A stretch of 64,000 bases of DNA from positions 372,001 to 436,000 of the forward strand of contig NZ_WRPK01000002.1 in assembly GCF_009755815.1 (NCBI RefSeq), written 5' to 3'. The notes beneath the pieces were generated by a model. That model was not told the origin of the DNA. It did not search any database and saw nothing but the letters and a program-made list of their open reading frames with translations. The translations under genes were made by a program, and so were the position numbers. This document shows positions 44,982 to 55,249 of this stretch, in pieces. The DNA comes from Flavisphingomonas formosensis. GTDB taxonomy: Bacteria; Pseudomonadota; Alphaproteobacteria; Sphingomonadales; Sphingomonadaceae. How positions within the stretch are numbered: position 1 is the stretch's first letter; the number at the start of each line of letters is the position of its first letter.

Positions 44982-46314
44982 GCTGGATCATCCGCCCGCC
45001 CTGGAGCAGCGTGGCGACCACCATGCCGCTGACCGACGCGATCGCGAGCGCCTCCGCGCCCCAGCCACTGTACACCAACCACCAGCCGAGTCCGCCGGTG
45101 ACGAGGAAGAAGGCGATGATACCGTTGAAACCGGCCACCACCTGATCGCCGAGCGAGCGCAATGCGTAGACGCAGACCATCTGCACCCCGTCGAAGAACA
45201 TGAACGGCGCGAAGATCAGCAGCAGCGACGCGGCCAGCGCCTGCACCGCAGGATCGCTTGAAAAGGGCGTGACGACGATCGCGCCGGCAAACCAGTAGAC
45301 CAAGCCCAGCATGCCCATCACCAGCGTGGTCAGGGCGCAGGCGATGAGCGTCCGGACGAACGCCTGATCGGGCACGCCTTCGCCCACCGCATTGCCGGCG
45401 CGGACGCCGGCCGCGGAGGAAAAGCCGATCGCCATGGCAAAGGCGAAATTGTGCAGCGAGAAGACGGTCTGGAACGCAGCCGCCGGTACCGCGCCGAGTT
45501 GCGTCGACAAAGCGATCAGCCATGAAAAACCCGCCAGCTCCAGTCCGGCGGAGACTGACGGCACGAAGCCGAAGCGCAGCAGCGCCGGCACGTCGCTCAG
45601 CGCGCGGCCCCAGGCCGCTGCGGAGACGTCGCGAATGCCGCGCTCGCGGGCGTCGGGCAGCAGCCAGACCGACGCAAGCATGGCAAGGCCGCCGAAGGTG
45701 GACACGCACGCCGTAGCCTGCGCTGCGCCGACGGCTCCGAGCCCCGGCAGGCCGAGATGGCCCGCAGCCCATGCCCAGGCCAGCACGGCATTGACCGGCA
45801 GCATCAGCATGTTGATCGCCATCACCCGCCTCGGGTGGCTGATCCCCTCGAGGAAATAGGAAGTAGCGGAGAGCAGCAGCTGCCCCGGAAAGCCATAGGC
45901 CATCGCCCGCACTACCGCCGCGCCTTCGTCCGCCAACGACTCCGGCACACCGGCGAAATGGAGGAGCGCCGCCGCCCACAGCCCGAGTATGGCGGTGGCG
46001 ATGATTCCGAGCCCCAGGCCGTAGACCAGCCCCGCGCGGAAGGTGTCGCCCGTCGTGCCGCGATCGCCAGCCCCATCGGCGCGCGACGCGAAAACCAGCA
46101 CGCCGGACATGGCAGCAAGGCCCATCACGATGGTGACGAAAGTGATCGTCCGCCCCGCCGCCAGCGCGCCGAGCTCCGCCGTACCGACATGGCCGACCAC
46201 GGCGACGTCGATGAGCTGCATCAGCGTCCAGTTGAAGCTGGTCAGCACCACCGGCCAGGCAAGGCGCAAGATGCGCTGCGCCTCGGCGGCGATCTCCTGG
46301 GTGTCGAGGCGCAT
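44953..46314 (-). CDS. MATE family efflux transporter
   Basis: This 453-aa inner-membrane exporter has twelve membrane segments in two six-helix halves. The N-half starts with [62 protein letters not shown], the hallmark of MATE proteins, and the C-half has [17 protein letters not shown], also typical. Substrates are usually cationic drugs driven by Na+ or H+. The start at 46314 ([16 protein letters not shown]) is chosen; the frame runs on to 46392 through a dispersed palindromic repeat. It converges on the zinc-ribbon gene, overlapping it by 29 bases, an unusual tail-to-tail arrangement. Confidence 0.92.
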   Translation of the reverse strand: MRLDTQEIAAEAQRILRLAWPVVLTSFNWTLMQLIDVAVVGHVGTAELGALAAGRTITFVTIVMGLAAMSGVLVFASRADGAGDRGTTGDTFRAGLVYGLGLGIIATAILGLWAAALLHFAGVPESLADEGAAVVRAMAYGFPGQLLLSATSYFLEGISHPRRVMAINMLMLPVNAVLAWAWAAGHLGLPGLGAVGAAQATACVSTFGGLAMLASVWLLPDARERGIRDVSAAAWGRALSDVPALLRFGFVPSVSAGLELAGFSWLIALSTQLGAVPAAAFQTVFSLHNFAFAMAIGFSSAAGVRAGNAVGEGVPDQAFVRTLIACALTTLVMGMLGLVYWFAGAIVVTPFSSDPAVQALAASLLLIFAPFMFFDGVQMVCVYALRSLGDQVVAGFNGIIAFFLVTGGLGWWLVYSGWGAEALAIASVSGMVVATLLQGGRMIQLSLRASSRS

Positions 46315-46330
46315 GACGCAGGCGATAGAG

Positions 46331-46372
46331 CATCGGGCAAGCGAGTGGGAACCGCTTTTTCGGGAAGATACG
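46331..46372. repeat. Decayed copy of the AGTGGGAACCG palindrome
   Basis: CATCGGGCAAGCGAGTGGGA followed by ACCGC and TTTTTCGGGAAGATACGA aligns with the element at 15411-15453, keeping CATCG, AGTGGGAACCG and the T-run but with weakened arms. It lies between the divergent MATE and phosphofructokinase genes. Confidence 0.45.
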
Positions 46373-46420
46373 ACTTCCCTCCTCTCCGTCATGCTGCTCT
46401 GCGTTCGAATCTGCTAGGCT

Positions 46421-46432
46421 GGCTGGCCAGCC
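46421..46432. promoter_or_regulatory. 12-bp palindrome GGCTGGCCAGCC upstream of the phosphofructokinase gene
   Basis: Perfect palindrome six bases before the AAGGAG ribosome-binding site at 46438-46443. It could be an operator or a small hairpin that affects translation; no regulator is indicated. Confidence 0.3.
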
Positions 46433-46453
46433 GCAAAAAGGAGAATGCCCCAG

Positions 46454-47554
46454 ATGCGTATAGGACTCCTCACCGGCGGCGGCGACGTGCCCGGTCTCAA
46501 TCCCTGCATCCGCTCGATCACCCTCTCGGCGATCGATCTCGGTTGGGAGGTGATCGGCTTTCGCCGCGGCTGGGAAGGCGTGCTCACCATCGATCCCGGC
46601 GATCCGGCCAGTGTCGCCGCCAACACCCGGCGGCTGGATCGCGAGGCGGTGCGCGGCATCGACCGGATGGGCGGCACGATGCTGCACACCTCCCGCCTCG
46701 ATCCGCGCACGATCAAGGAAGGCGATCGCACCCAGCATGTGCTGGCGGTGCTGGAGGCGCTGCAGGTCGATGCGATGATCACGCTCGGCGGGGACGGCAC
46801 GCTACGTTTCTCTGCCCATCTCGCGAACCTCGGCTATCCGATCATCTCGGTTCCGAAGACGATGGACAATGATGTCTTCGGCACGGACTATTGCATCGGC
46901 TTCGCTACCGCGGTCAGCCGTTCGGTGGAGGCGATCAACGCGCTGCGCACGACGATCGAGAGCCATGAACGAATCGGGGTGATCGAGCTGTTCGGGCGCC
47001 GCAGCGGTGAGACGTCCCTGCTGTCCGGCTTCCTGGCTCAGGTGGATCGCACCGTCATCGCCGAGGTACCGGTCGATCTCGATCGGCTATTGCCGCTGCT
47101 CGTCGAGGACAAGCGCTCGCGCCCGGCCAATTATGCGGTGTGCGTGATCTCGGAAGGGGCGAAGATCGCAGGCGATCCAACTGGCGATGCCGAACGTGCC
47201 AAATCCGCCAGCCACCGCCACGAAGCCAGCATTGGACACCGATTCGCTCAGGCGATCGAGGAGCGGACCGGCCATGGTACGGTGGTGCAGGCGCTCGCCT
47301 ACCTGATGCGCGCAGGCGAACCCGACGCGATGGATCGGATGGTCGGATTCGCATTCGGCGGCCTCGCCGTGCAGCTCATCCATTCCGGGCGCACCGGGCG
47401 GATGGTGACGCTGAGCGACGGCAAATATGGCCATGTACCGGTCGATACGCTGCTTCACGGAACAAAATCGGTGGACGTGCCGGCGCTCTACGATCGGGAA
47501 AATTACCGCGCGAAGATCATGCGCGTCGAGGGCATGCCGATGTTCCTCTACTGA
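46454..47554 (+). CDS. 6-phosphofructokinase (PfkA family, Gly/Lys type)
   Basis: This 366-aa protein phosphorylates fructose 6-phosphate, or works in reverse if PPi-linked. It shows GLLTGGGDVPGLNPCI at the start, LGGDGTLRF near residue 113, VPKTMDNDVFGTDYCIGFATA near 135, and the MGR-like ELFGRRSGETSLLSG near 175. In the E. coli numbering the GGDGT motif has Gly104 (usually ATP-dependent) while PKTMDND has Lys124 (usual in PPi-linked and group III enzymes); this mix is known for group III PFKs. The ATG at 46454 is 10 bases after AAGGAG, whereas the one at 46445 is only one base away. Confidence 0.88.
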   Translation: MRIGLLTGGGDVPGLNPCIRSITLSAIDLGWEVIGFRRGWEGVLTIDPGDPASVAANTRRLDREAVRGIDRMGGTMLHTSRLDPRTIKEGDRTQHVLAVLEALQVDAMITLGGDGTLRFSAHLANLGYPIISVPKTMDNDVFGTDYCIGFATAVSRSVEAINALRTTIESHERIGVIELFGRRSGETSLLSGFLAQVDRTVIAEVPVDLDRLLPLLVEDKRSRPANYAVCVISEGAKIAGDPTGDAERAKSASHRHEASIGHRFAQAIEERTGHGTVVQALAYLMRAGEPDAMDRMVGFAFGGLAVQLIHSGRTGRMVTLSDGKYGHVPVDTLLHGTKSVDVPALYDRENYRAKIMRVEGMPMFLY

Positions 47555-47592
47555 GCAGGAGGGGCGACATGCATTTCGATCGATTTCGGGCA

Positions 47593-47621
47593 TTGCGCAC
47601 CCCGAAACCCTTTGCTAGAGG
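47593..47621 (+). promoter_or_regulatory. Promoter for tRNA-Leu
   Basis: TTGCGC at 47593-47598, a 17-base spacer and TAGAGG at 47616-47621, the last within GCTAGAGGC. This CTAG-type -10 before a stable RNA gene is common in the group. Transcription would start about 40 bases before the mature tRNA. Confidence 0.5.
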
Positions 47622-47666
47622 CACCCGCCTGCCAGCGCCCCGGTCCTTCGGGGTCCTACTCGATGT

Positions 47667-47753
47667 GCGGTCGTGGCGGAATTGGTAGACGCGCAGCGTT
47701 GAGGTCGCTGTGGCCGAAAGGCCGTGGAAGTTCGAGTCTTCTCGACCGCACCA
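47667..47753 (+). tRNA. tRNA-Leu (GAG)
   Basis: The whole cloverleaf can be drawn. Acceptor GCGGTCG pairs with CGACCGC, the D-arm region is GGCGGAATTGGTAGACGC, the anticodon arm is CAGCG-TTGAGGT-CGCTG with anticodon GAG, the long variable arm is TGGCCGAAAGGCCG (class II, as for Leu), and the T-arm is GAAGTTCGAGTCTTC. CCA is encoded at 47751-47753. GAG reads CUC and CUU leucine codons. A terminator hairpin overlaps its 3' end. It marks the left limit of the gene-poor accessory-like stretch. Confidence 0.97.
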
Positions 47754-47777
47754 ATATCCTTTGAAAAAGGATATTTT
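47753..47777 (+). terminator. Terminator of tRNA-Leu
   Basis: Perfect 10-bp stem AATATCCTTT / AAAGGATATT with the loop GAA, followed by TT. It begins at the last base of the CCA end and is the natural stop for the tRNA transcript. Confidence 0.75.
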
Positions 47778-48074
47778 CAGGGGTTTTGCTACATTGCGCA
47801 TCCCCCCTGAAGTCTGTGAGAGATTCTGCAAACACGCCAAAAAGATCGGCCGAATTCTCATCTGCGATCCTGCGAGAGCAATCGACCCGGACTGACGCAG
47901 ATTCGCTGTTGACCCCCGCCCATTCGTAGCAGTCTCCGGAACCTGCCTTGGGTCGGGCCAGCGTCGCAACTCGCGGGTCGCGATCGACCGACGCAATAGG
48001 TTTGCACCAAATTCTGGATGATACTCCATCTCGCGCTCGGCCTGACTGGCGGTCAATCAGTATCGAAGCGCAGT
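47778..48074. other. Intergenic region after tRNA-Leu
   Basis: About 300 bases without a protein-like frame. I see no direct repeat of the tRNA 3' end, no integrase fragment and no clear promoter. Composition is slightly lower in GC than the flanking genes. Confidence 0.4.
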
Positions 48075-48935
48075 CTATTGGCTGAGTGGCGCCCCGGTGA
48101 GGCCGCTCACCATGCCGGGCCCCCAATAGGCTGCGGTGAAGAACCATGTCGCGACGATCACGAAGACGCTCGCCGTCAGCAGGGCGGTCGCAGCCGCCAG
48201 CCTGAGAGTGGATCCGTGGCCGGAATGGCGAGCCTGGATGAAGAGTTCCGCGACGGCGAGATTCGGCAGGTAGAAGAAGAACACCATCACCATGTCGAAC
48301 CAGCCGGTGAAGTGGCTCGTATGTCCGAACTTCCCGGCCGTAAGGAACCAGAAGCCATATTCCATGCGGTAGAGCCAGGAGCCCACGGTTAGCGCGTAGA
48401 GCCGGATCGCCCAGGCGCGATGCCGTTCGGGCCGGCCGGCGCGCGCATGGGCATAGGCAAGCGTCGCCGCCAGCACCATCAGCGCACCGTAGAGACCGAA
48501 GCCGACGTCCATCAGCGGACCGCCGATAGTACCCTTCGAGACGATGAAGCCGAGGCCGCCGAGCCCGGCCAGGCCGGCGGACAGGACATAGGCCCTGCCC
48601 AGCCAGCGGTGCAGCGCCGGCACTGCCCGGCGGATCGCGCCGATCAACTGGATGGGGCCGAGCAGCAGCAGGATGCCGCCGGTGATGAAGTGCAAGCCGA
48701 TCGCGAGGGCCGCCAGCGGCAATCTCGCGTCGTAGAGGGCGGGCAGCGCCTCGTTCCAGCGCAGGGTGGTGCCCCTTGCCGCCATGCCGCCAAAGAAAAG
48801 GATGATATAGGCACCGAAGATGGCGGCGCTGACCCAACTCGCCGCAACGAGGAGCGTGGCGCTCCAGCGCAGAGCGGAACCCCGAGCGCCGCGAGACGAG
48901 GCCCCTGTCGCGAGACCTTGTGATGAAGTGGCCAT
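48075..48935 (-). CDS. DUF2306-like polytopic membrane protein
   Basis: This 286-aa protein has about seven membrane segments. The order is a first segment after a polar N-terminus (about residues 25-50, SATLLVAASWVSAAIFGAYIILFF), LAALAIGLHFITGGILLLLGPIQLIGAIRRAVPALHRWLGRAYVLSAGLAGLGGL, and later segments with SWLYRMEYGFWFL and MVFFFYLPNLAVAELFI. The H-x-x-x-G...LHRWLGR-Y pattern is that of DUF2306 membrane proteins, whose paired His residues suggest haem or metal binding, but whose function is unknown. GGAGG lies four bases before the ATG at 48935; the frame is open 41 codons further without a site. Confidence 0.8.
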   Translation of the reverse strand: MATSSQGLATGASSRGARGSALRWSATLLVAASWVSAAIFGAYIILFFGGMAARGTTLRWNEALPALYDARLPLAALAIGLHFITGGILLLLGPIQLIGAIRRAVPALHRWLGRAYVLSAGLAGLGGLGFIVSKGTIGGPLMDVGFGLYGALMVLAATLAYAHARAGRPERHRAWAIRLYALTVGSWLYRMEYGFWFLTAGKFGHTSHFTGWFDMVMVFFFYLPNLAVAELFIQARHSGHGSTLRLAAATALLTASVFVIVATWFFTAAYWGPGMVSGLTGAPLSQ

Positions 48936-50028
48936 ATGCCTCCAAAAAACCACACGTGCGTCTACCATGGAGCCAAGCCCGAAGAAATCTGCTCGGGCAC
49001 CGCTCCCGTCAACGCGAGAGCTCACGATCGGCCTTTGGGAGCGGTCCGGAAACGGCACTACGATTGGTTTGGGTAAGCAAAGCGATCACATCAAGATGCC
49101 GGATGAGCGGCTGGCTTCCGGAGGCGCAGATCCGAGTGGCGCCCGCCATGAAGACGAGCTGCCCCGCAGATCCTGGCGAATGCGCTCCACGACTTCCGGA
49201 AGCCAGGAATATCCGTTTCAGTCAGAATGGCAGGCTAACGGCTACGGGATCGTGCTGGTCAGGGGGACGCGTGATCCGCTAGTCCCCACATCCCGGAGTG
49301 GGCGCTTCGATCCTCCGGGATTGAGAAAGCGGGGCGGCTGAGCCAACATCCTGACCGCCTATCCGCTGCGTTACGTGATCCCCTCGAGCCGACCCAGTCG
49401 AGCGCTTGCACACACCGCAACTCCGTGCCGGGCGCTGTTGTTCGCCTGCCTACGTCCCCAACCTGTTTTGCCTGAGGCGCGTTGTTTCTCCGTACAACTG
49501 CGGATGGAACATGATGAAGGCCGGCGCCAATTTGGCGCACCTCTTCAGCGGAGATGGAATGCGATGGATATGTTCATGGAGCGTTCGGGGCGATGGGCAG
49601 TCCGGGTTTCGCGGAGCGATCTCGGCCGAGCTATGATCGGTGCCTGCGGACTAAGCGCAATCGCGCTGGCGTCGCTGGCGCATATTCTGGTCGGCTGATT
49701 TCCGATCCGGTCGCGACGCCTTAGCGGCGTTGCCGAGCACCCTCACCTAAGGGAGGTGTCGCGATGGCAGTCTGGTCTCGGCACAGCGTCGTATCCGCCG
49801 GTCGCGAGCAAACGCCCTCCCGCACTCTGCGTCAGAACGCTCGCCTCCGGCCGCCCAGCGGCCATGCACGAACCCTGCGAAACCGCGATCAGGCGACCGG
49901 CAGAGCGACAGCCTCGGTCAGCGATCTTCCGGGCCTTTCCCGTCGGATCGCTGTCGTCGAAACGCTTCGCCAGCGCCCCCGCTCTTCTGTGACAGCGTTA
50001 GGCTCTGCATATCCTTGAGATCACACAA
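48936..50028. other. Gene-poor kilobase upstream of the exporter operon
   Basis: These 1.1 kb contain only short, overlapping open frames with arginine/serine-rich translations typical of GC-rich shadow reading. One short frame at 49564-49698 might be real (listed separately). No tRNA, repeat or insertion sequence was recognised. Such a gap before an accessory operon is what remains after gene loss or insertion, but the sequence does not show which. Confidence 0.5.
49564..49698 (+). CDS. Possible 44-aa membrane peptide
   Basis: The reading MDMFMERSGRWAVRVSRSDL then GRAMIGACGLSAIALASLAHILVG has a basic, amphipathic first half and a hydrophobic second half that could span the membrane once, unlike the arginine-rich shadows around it. 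GGAGATGG lies 12 bases before the ATG. The frame continues upstream to 49375 but that part is not protein-like. There is no recognised family. It is offered as a small-protein candidate only. Confidence 0.3.
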   Translation: MDMFMERSGRWAVRVSRSDLGRAMIGACGLSAIALASLAHILVG

Positions 50029-51450
50029 ATGGCCCATCTGCGCTCCGCCATCTTCTACGCTTCGGCGGTCGCGCTGCTTCCATGCGGCTGCGCGCCACCG
50101 CCACGACCGGCCCGCCTGCCGCTTCAGCTACCCGCCACCTTTCCAGCGCAGTCGGACGATCCCGCGGGATCGTCCGCTGCCGGCGAGGGCTGGCGCAGCG
50201 TCTTCGGGGGCGGTGAACTGCAGACGCTGATCGAGCAGGCGCTAGCCAACAACCGTGATCTGCGGATCGCGGCGTCCCGCATCGAGCAGGCACATGCGGC
50301 CCTTCGCGCGGAACAGGCCGACTCCCTCCCTCAACTCGGCGGCACGATCGAGATGACCAAGCTCGGCGTGCCGGATGATTTTGCGCTGCTGCTGCGCAAG
50401 CATATGATTACCAACTACGACGCGCTCCTCCAGGCGAGCTGGGAGATCGATCTGTTCGGGCGGCTTCGCAGCCTGCGCGCGGCCGCGCTCGAACAATATC
50501 TTGCTGCCGCGGAGACACGCCGTGCCGTGGCGACAAGCCTCGTCGCGCAGCTCGCGGAGGCCTATCTCGCCGACCGCGCCTACGCGGAGCGGCTGACGAT
50601 CGCGCGCGACGCGCTGGCCAATCGCACCCTGTCGCTTCGCCTCATGGTCAGACGCTACGAGACGGGTTCGGGGTCCAAGCTTGAAGTCACGCAGGCCGAG
50701 ACGCTTCGCGATCAGGCCGCAGCCGAGATTCAGACGATCGAACTCGCACGCGCTCAGACGCTGAACGCGATGGCCCTGCTCGTCGGCGAGCCGATGCCAA
50801 TCGCCCGGTTCGCAGGCAGCCTCGCCGATGTCGGCCTGAATCGGCCGATACCCGCCGGGTTGCCCTCGGAGCTGCTCGTCCACCGGCCCGATATCCTTGC
50901 CGCCGAGCATGAGTTGCGCCGTGCCGAGGCCGATATCGGCGCGGCGCGAGCTGCATTCTTTCCGTCCATCAGCCTCACGGGTGCTGCGGGCAGTACAAGC
51001 CAGGCCCTGGACAGTTTGTTCACCGGCGGCACAGGCCTGTGGCTTTTTCGCCCGACCATCACTCTGCCGATCTTCACCGGAGGAAAACTGCGGGCCAATC
51101 TGCGCGGCAGCGAGGCACTGCGCGACGAGATGCTGTCGACCTACGAAAAGGCGATCCAGGCCGCCTTTCGCGATGTCGCCGATGCGCTTGCCGCTCGACA
51201 CTGGCTCGGCGATCGGATCGCAACGGCCGAGCAGTCGCTCGCTGCCCTGCGCGAGCGGTCGCGGCTCGCCCGCCTGCGCTACGAGGCAGGTCGTTCCGCC
51301 TATCTCGAAATCCTCGACGCGGAGCGCGATCGCTTCACGGCCGAGCAGAATCTCGTCGAGCTTCGTCGCGCATGGCTGGCGAGCGGCGTTGCGCTCTATG
51401 CCGCGCTCGGCGGCGGCTTTCCCGAACCCGAAGACCAGGGCCGCCGATGA
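50029..51450 (+). CDS. Outer membrane efflux factor, OprM/NodT family
   Basis: This 473-aa TolC-like protein forms the outer-membrane channel of an export system. The N-terminus (MAHLRSAIFYASAVALLPCGCAPPP) is a lipoprotein signal with Cys near residue 19-21. The mature part has the NodT start WRSVFGGGELQTLIEQALANNRDLRIAASRIEQAHA, a first beta-barrel/coil repeat with ASWEIDLFGRLRSLRAAALEQY, and the second repeat with RPDILAAEHELRRAEADIGAARAAFFPSISLTG. It is the first gene of a four-gene operon with the HlyD adaptor, RbbA and YhhJ homologues; the stop overlaps the next start (ATGA). Confidence 0.93.
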   Translation: MAHLRSAIFYASAVALLPCGCAPPPRPARLPLQLPATFPAQSDDPAGSSAAGEGWRSVFGGGELQTLIEQALANNRDLRIAASRIEQAHAALRAEQADSLPQLGGTIEMTKLGVPDDFALLLRKHMITNYDALLQASWEIDLFGRLRSLRAAALEQYLAAAETRRAVATSLVAQLAEAYLADRAYAERLTIARDALANRTLSLRLMVRRYETGSGSKLEVTQAETLRDQAAAEIQTIELARAQTLNAMALLVGEPMPIARFAGSLADVGLNRPIPAGLPSELLVHRPDILAAEHELRRAEADIGAARAAFFPSISLTGAAGSTSQALDSLFTGGTGLWLFRPTITLPIFTGGKLRANLRGSEALRDEMLSTYEKAIQAAFRDVADALAARHWLGDRIATAEQSLAALRERSRLARLRYEAGRSAYLEILDAERDRFTAEQNLVELRRAWLASGVALYAALGGGFPEPEDQGRR

Positions 51451-52523
51451 TGACAGTTCCTCCCACCAAGTGGATAGTTCGCTTCGCCGCAGGGGCCGTG
51501 GTGGTCGCAGCCGTGCTGATCGCCGTTCACTATCTTACGCGCGACGCCTTCGGGGAGGGCATCGCAAGCGGTAATGGTCGTATCGAGGCAACCGAAGTCG
51601 ATATCGCGGCTAAGTCACCCGGCCGAATTCGTTCGATACTCGCTGACGAAGGAGACGAGGTGCGCGTGGGACAGGTGCTCGCGGTAATCGATACCGATTC
51701 GCTGCAGGCGCAACACTTCCAGGCGCAGGCACAGGTCCGTGCAGCGGCCACCTCGGTCCAAGCTGCCGAAGCGCAGGTGGCGCAGGCGTTGAGCCAGCGC
51801 GCCGCGGCACTCGCACAGCTACGGCAGCGCGAAGCCGACTTCCTGTCGGCGTCTCAGCATTTCGACCGGTCGACCAAGCTCGCCGCCGAGGGAGCCACGC
51901 CGAGACAGGAGCAGGAGGACGACAATGCCCGCGTGCAGGCGGCGCGAGCGGCGATCGACGCCGCACGCGCTCAGGTCGGCGCGATCGATGCAGCGGTCGC
52001 CACCGCCCGCTCACAGGTTGCCGGGGCCCGGGCCAATGTCGAGGCGGCAGGAGCGACGGTCCGGCGCATCGGCGCGGACATCGACGATGCCGTGCTGCGC
52101 GCGCCGCGCTCGGGCCGCATTCAGTACCGCGTTGCCGAACCCGGCGAGGTCGTCGGCTCCGGCGGCAAGGTGCTCAACATGATCGACCTGAGCGATGTCT
52201 ATCTCACCTTCTTTCTCCCCGAGCAGGCTGCGGGCCGCGTCGCGCTCGGCGATGAAGCGCGTATCGTTCTCGACAGCGCTCCCGATCGGGTCCTCCCGGC
52301 CCGGATCTCCTTCGTCGCCGATGTGGCGCAATTCACACCCAAAACCGTCGAGACGAAGGATGAACGCCAGAAGCTGATGTATCGCGTGCGCGCCTCGTTG
52401 GAGCCCAGCCTGGTTTCGCGCATCGGCCGGCTCATTAAGTCCGGGATGCCGGGTATGGCCTATGTGCGGACCGATCCGCTCAAGCCATGGCCCGCGAAGC
52501 TTGCACCGAAGCCGCCCAAATGA
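51447..52523 (+). CDS. HlyD/YhiI-type periplasmic adaptor (membrane fusion) protein
   Basis: This 358-aa protein has one N-terminal membrane segment (about residues 10-28, [19 protein letters not shown]), a lipoyl half-motif [45 protein letters not shown] near residue 45, a long coiled-coil hairpin (about 85-205, [22 protein letters not shown]) and the second lipoyl half [44 protein letters not shown]. It links the inner-membrane ABC parts to the outer-membrane factor. In E. coli yhiI has the same place before rbbA. Overlaps with both neighbours (ATGA) show tight coupling. Confidence 0.92.
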   Translation: MMTVPPTKWIVRFAAGAVVVAAVLIAVHYLTRDAFGEGIASGNGRIEATEVDIAAKSPGRIRSILADEGDEVRVGQVLAVIDTDSLQAQHFQAQAQVRAAATSVQAAEAQVAQALSQRAAALAQLRQREADFLSASQHFDRSTKLAAEGATPRQEQEDDNARVQAARAAIDAARAQVGAIDAAVATARSQVAGARANVEAAGATVRRIGADIDDAVLRAPRSGRIQYRVAEPGEVVGSGGKVLNMIDLSDVYLTFFLPEQAAGRVALGDEARIVLDSAPDRVLPARISFVADVAQFTPKTVETKDERQKLMYRVRASLEPSLVSRIGRLIKSGMPGMAYVRTDPLKPWPAKLAPKPPK

Positions 52524-55246
52524 CCGGCTTCGCCGCCCGCCTCGCAGGGGTTCATCTGCAGTTCCACCACGTAATCGCGCTGGACGGCATCGATCTGGAC
52601 TTTCTTGCCGGCCGTTCCGTCGCCCTGATCGGGCCTGACGGCGTCGGCAAATCGAGCCTGCTCGCGCTTGTCGCCGGAGCCCGCATGATCCAGCGGGGAC
52701 GCGTCGAGGTGCTCGGCAGCGACATGGCCGATGCAGACCATCGGCGGCGAATCTGCCCGCGTATCGCCTATATGCCACAGGGCCTTGGCAAGAACCTGTA
52801 TCCCACTCTTTCCGTAACCGAGAATATCGACTTCTTCGCGCGCCTGTTCGGCCAAGCCCGGCAGGAACGCGAGCGCCGGACCTCCGAACTGCTGGAGGCG
52901 ACGGGTCTCGCGCCTTTTCGCGATCGCCCAGCGGGCAAGCTCTCCGGCGGCATGAAGCAGAAGCTTGCCCTGTGCTGCGCGCTCATCCACGATCCCGACC
53001 TCCTGCTCCTCGACGAGCCGACCACCGGCGTCGACCCGCTGTCGCGCGTGCAATTTTGGGAGCTCATCGAGCATATCCGGGCGAATCGGCCGGGAATGAG
53101 CGTGATCGTCGCCACTGCCTATATGGAGGAAGCCGAACGTTTCGACATGCTCGTGGCAATGGATGCGGGTCGCATATTGGCTACCGGCACAGCCCGCGAG
53201 CTGCTCGAACGGACCGGCGCGGACACTTTGGAGGATGCGTTCATCACCCTCCTGCCAGAAAAGCGACGCAATCAGCATCATAGCATCGTCATCCCCCCGC
53301 CCGTCGCTCGTAGCGATGATGTTCTGGCCATCGAGGCGCGAGGCCTCACCAAGCGCTTCGGAGAGTTCACCGCCGTCGACCACGCGGATTTCCAGATCGG
53401 CCGAGGTGAGATCTTCGGCTTCATTGGATCCAATGGTTGCGGCAAGACCACGACGATGAAGATGCTGACGGGGCTGCTGCCGGTCAGCGAAGGCGAAGCC
53501 CTGCTGTTCGGTCGGCCGCTGGATCCGCGGGATATCGAGACGCGCACGCGGGTAGGCTACATGTCGCAAAGCTTCTCGCTCTATGGCGAATTGACGGTGC
53601 GCCAGAATCTGGAGCTCCACGCCCAGCTCTTTCACGTACCGGACGATCAAATCGCTGCGCGGGTCAACAGCATGTCCGAACGGTTCGGACTCGCTGACAG
53701 AATGGACGTCCACCCTGATCAGCTCCCGCTCGGCCAGCGTCAGCGTCTGAGCCTCGCGGTTGCGATGATCCATTCACCGGAAATCCTGATCCTGGACGAG
53801 CCGACGTCGGGAGTAGACCCGATCGCGCGGGACAATATCTGGCAGATGATGCTCGATCTCGCTCGCAAGGACGCGGTGACGATCTTCATTTCCACGCATT
53901 TCATGAACGAGGCCGAGCGCTGCGATCGGGTGGCGCTGATGCACATGGGGAAGGTGCTGGCGACGGATACGCCCGCCGAGCTGGTCCGAAAGACCGGCGC
54001 GCCGGACCTGCAGGCTGCTTTCGTCGATCTTCTCCGGCTCACCGATGTGGGCACCGCCGCGTCCGCCACCGGGCCGACCTCAGCTTCCCGGACAACCCCA
54101 GCGGCCAACCAGCACAGAGGCTTCAGCCTTCGCCGCCTGCTCGGCTATAGTCGGCGAGAGGCGCTGGAATTGCGCCGCGATCCGGTGAGGGCGACGCTTG
54201 CGCTCGTCGGCAGCATCATCCTGATGTTCATCATGGGCTACGGTATCAGCCTGGACGTCGAGAATCTCTCCTTCGCTGTCCTCGACCGCGACGGGACGAC
54301 AACAAGTCAAAACTATGCCCTGAACCTCGCTGGCTCGCGCTACTTCGTCGAGCACGCGCCGGTACACAGCTATGCGGAGCTCGACCGGCGGATGCGAGAC
54401 GGCGAATTGAGCGTCGTCATCGAGCTCCCGGTCCATTTCGCTCGCGACATCCGCCGCGGTTCTCCGACATCGATCGGCATGTGGGTGGATGGTTCGATGC
54501 CCAGCCGCGCTGAGACCGTGCTGTCCTATGTACAGGCCATGCATCTCGCCTGGCTTTCGGATTTCGCGATGCGCGAGCTGGGGACCAGGCCATCGATGGG
54601 ATCGATGGCAATCGAGACCCGCTATCGCTATAATCCGGACGTCGCCAGCCTGGTCGCGATCGTGCCCGGCGTCATTCCCATATTGCTGCTGCTGATTCCG
54701 TCGATGCTCACCGCGCTCAGCGTCGTGCGCGAGAAGGAACTCGGATCGATCGTCAACCTTTACGTCGCTCCCGTGACACGGGCCGAGTTCCTGCTCGGCA
54801 AGCAGCTTCCCTATGTCGTGCTCGCGATGTTCAATTTCGCTTTGCTCACCCTTCTCGCGGTTACGGTGTTCGGCGTGGCGCTGAAGGGCAGTCTGTTCGC
54901 GCTGGCGTTGGGAGCGCTGCTCTTCATCCTCAGTTCCACCGCGATCGGGCTGATCTGCTCGACCTTCTTCCATACCCAGATCGCAGCCATATTCGGCACG
55001 GCGATCATCACCATCATCCCGGCCATACAATTTTCCGGAATGCTGACACCGGTCGCCTCGCTGGAAAGATCCGGACGCTTCGTTGGCGAGATCTACCCCG
55101 CCACCTACATGCTGACGATCAGCCGGGGCGTTTTCTGCAAGGCCTTGGGATTAGCCGATCTGCCCTCTGCCTTTCTTGCGCTCGCCGTCACGGCACCGCT
55201 ACTCATCGCTATCGGAATCATGCTGGTTCCGAAGCAGGAGCGATGA
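52520..55246 (+). CDS. rbbA: RbbA-type ABC protein: two ATPase domains fused to a permease
   Basis: This 908-aa protein matches the E. coli RbbA layout (about 911 aa). The first ATPase (about residues 1-240) has Walker A GPDGVGKS at 38-45 and the signature [33 protein letters not shown]. The second (about 265-500) has GSNGCGKT at 303-310 and [36 protein letters not shown]. An ABC-2 permease domain (about 540-908) with a large extracytoplasmic loop completes it. RbbA was described as a ribosome-associated ATPase of E. coli; the fused permease and gene order instead point to an export role. Both stop codons and starts overlap with neighbours. Confidence 0.9.
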   Translation: MTGFAARLAGVHLQFHHVIALDGIDLDFLAGRSVALIGPDGVGKSSLLALVAGARMIQRGRVEVLGSDMADADHRRRICPRIAYMPQGLGKNLYPTLSVTENIDFFARLFGQARQERERRTSELLEATGLAPFRDRPAGKLSGGMKQKLALCCALIHDPDLLLLDEPTTGVDPLSRVQFWELIEHIRANRPGMSVIVATAYMEEAERFDMLVAMDAGRILATGTARELLERTGADTLEDAFITLLPEKRRNQHHSIVIPPPVARSDDVLAIEARGLTKRFGEFTAVDHADFQIGRGEIFGFIGSNGCGKTTTMKMLTGLLPVSEGEALLFGRPLDPRDIETRTRVGYMSQSFSLYGELTVRQNLELHAQLFHVPDDQIAARVNSMSERFGLADRMDVHPDQLPLGQRQRLSLAVAMIHSPEILILDEPTSGVDPIARDNIWQMMLDLARKDAVTIFISTHFMNEAERCDRVALMHMGKVLATDTPAELVRKTGAPDLQAAFVDLLRLTDVGTAASATGPTSASRTTPAANQHRGFSLRRLLGYSRREALELRRDPVRATLALVGSIILMFIMGYGISLDVENLSFAVLDRDGTTTSQNYALNLAGSRYFVEHAPVHSYAELDRRMRDGELSVVIELPVHFARDIRRGSPTSIGMWVDGSMPSRAETVLSYVQAMHLAWLSDFAMRELGTRPSMGSMAIETRYRYNPDVASLVAIVPGVIPILLLLIPSMLTALSVVREKELGSIVNLYVAPVTRAEFLLGKQLPYVVLAMFNFALLTLLAVTVFGVALKGSLFALALGALLFILSSTAIGLICSTFFHTQIAAIFGTAIITIIPAIQFSGMLTPVASLERSGRFVGEIYPATYMLTISRGVFCKALGLADLPSAFLALAVTAPLLIAIGIMLVPKQER

Positions 55247-55249
55247 TCG

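Noticed and set aside
47753-47777. Possible attachment-site core at the tRNA-Leu 3' end
   Set aside because: The hairpin is explained as the tRNA terminator, and no second copy of the tRNA end or integrase gene was found in the window.
49756-50018. Two overlapping short forward frames (about 80 codons each) before the exporter operon
   Set aside because: Arg/Ser/Pro-rich translations without ribosome-binding sites or family likeness.
50158-50173. Palindrome GATCCCGCGGGATC in the outer-membrane factor gene
   Set aside because: It lies inside coding sequence with normal codons; no sign of a regulatory or mobile role.
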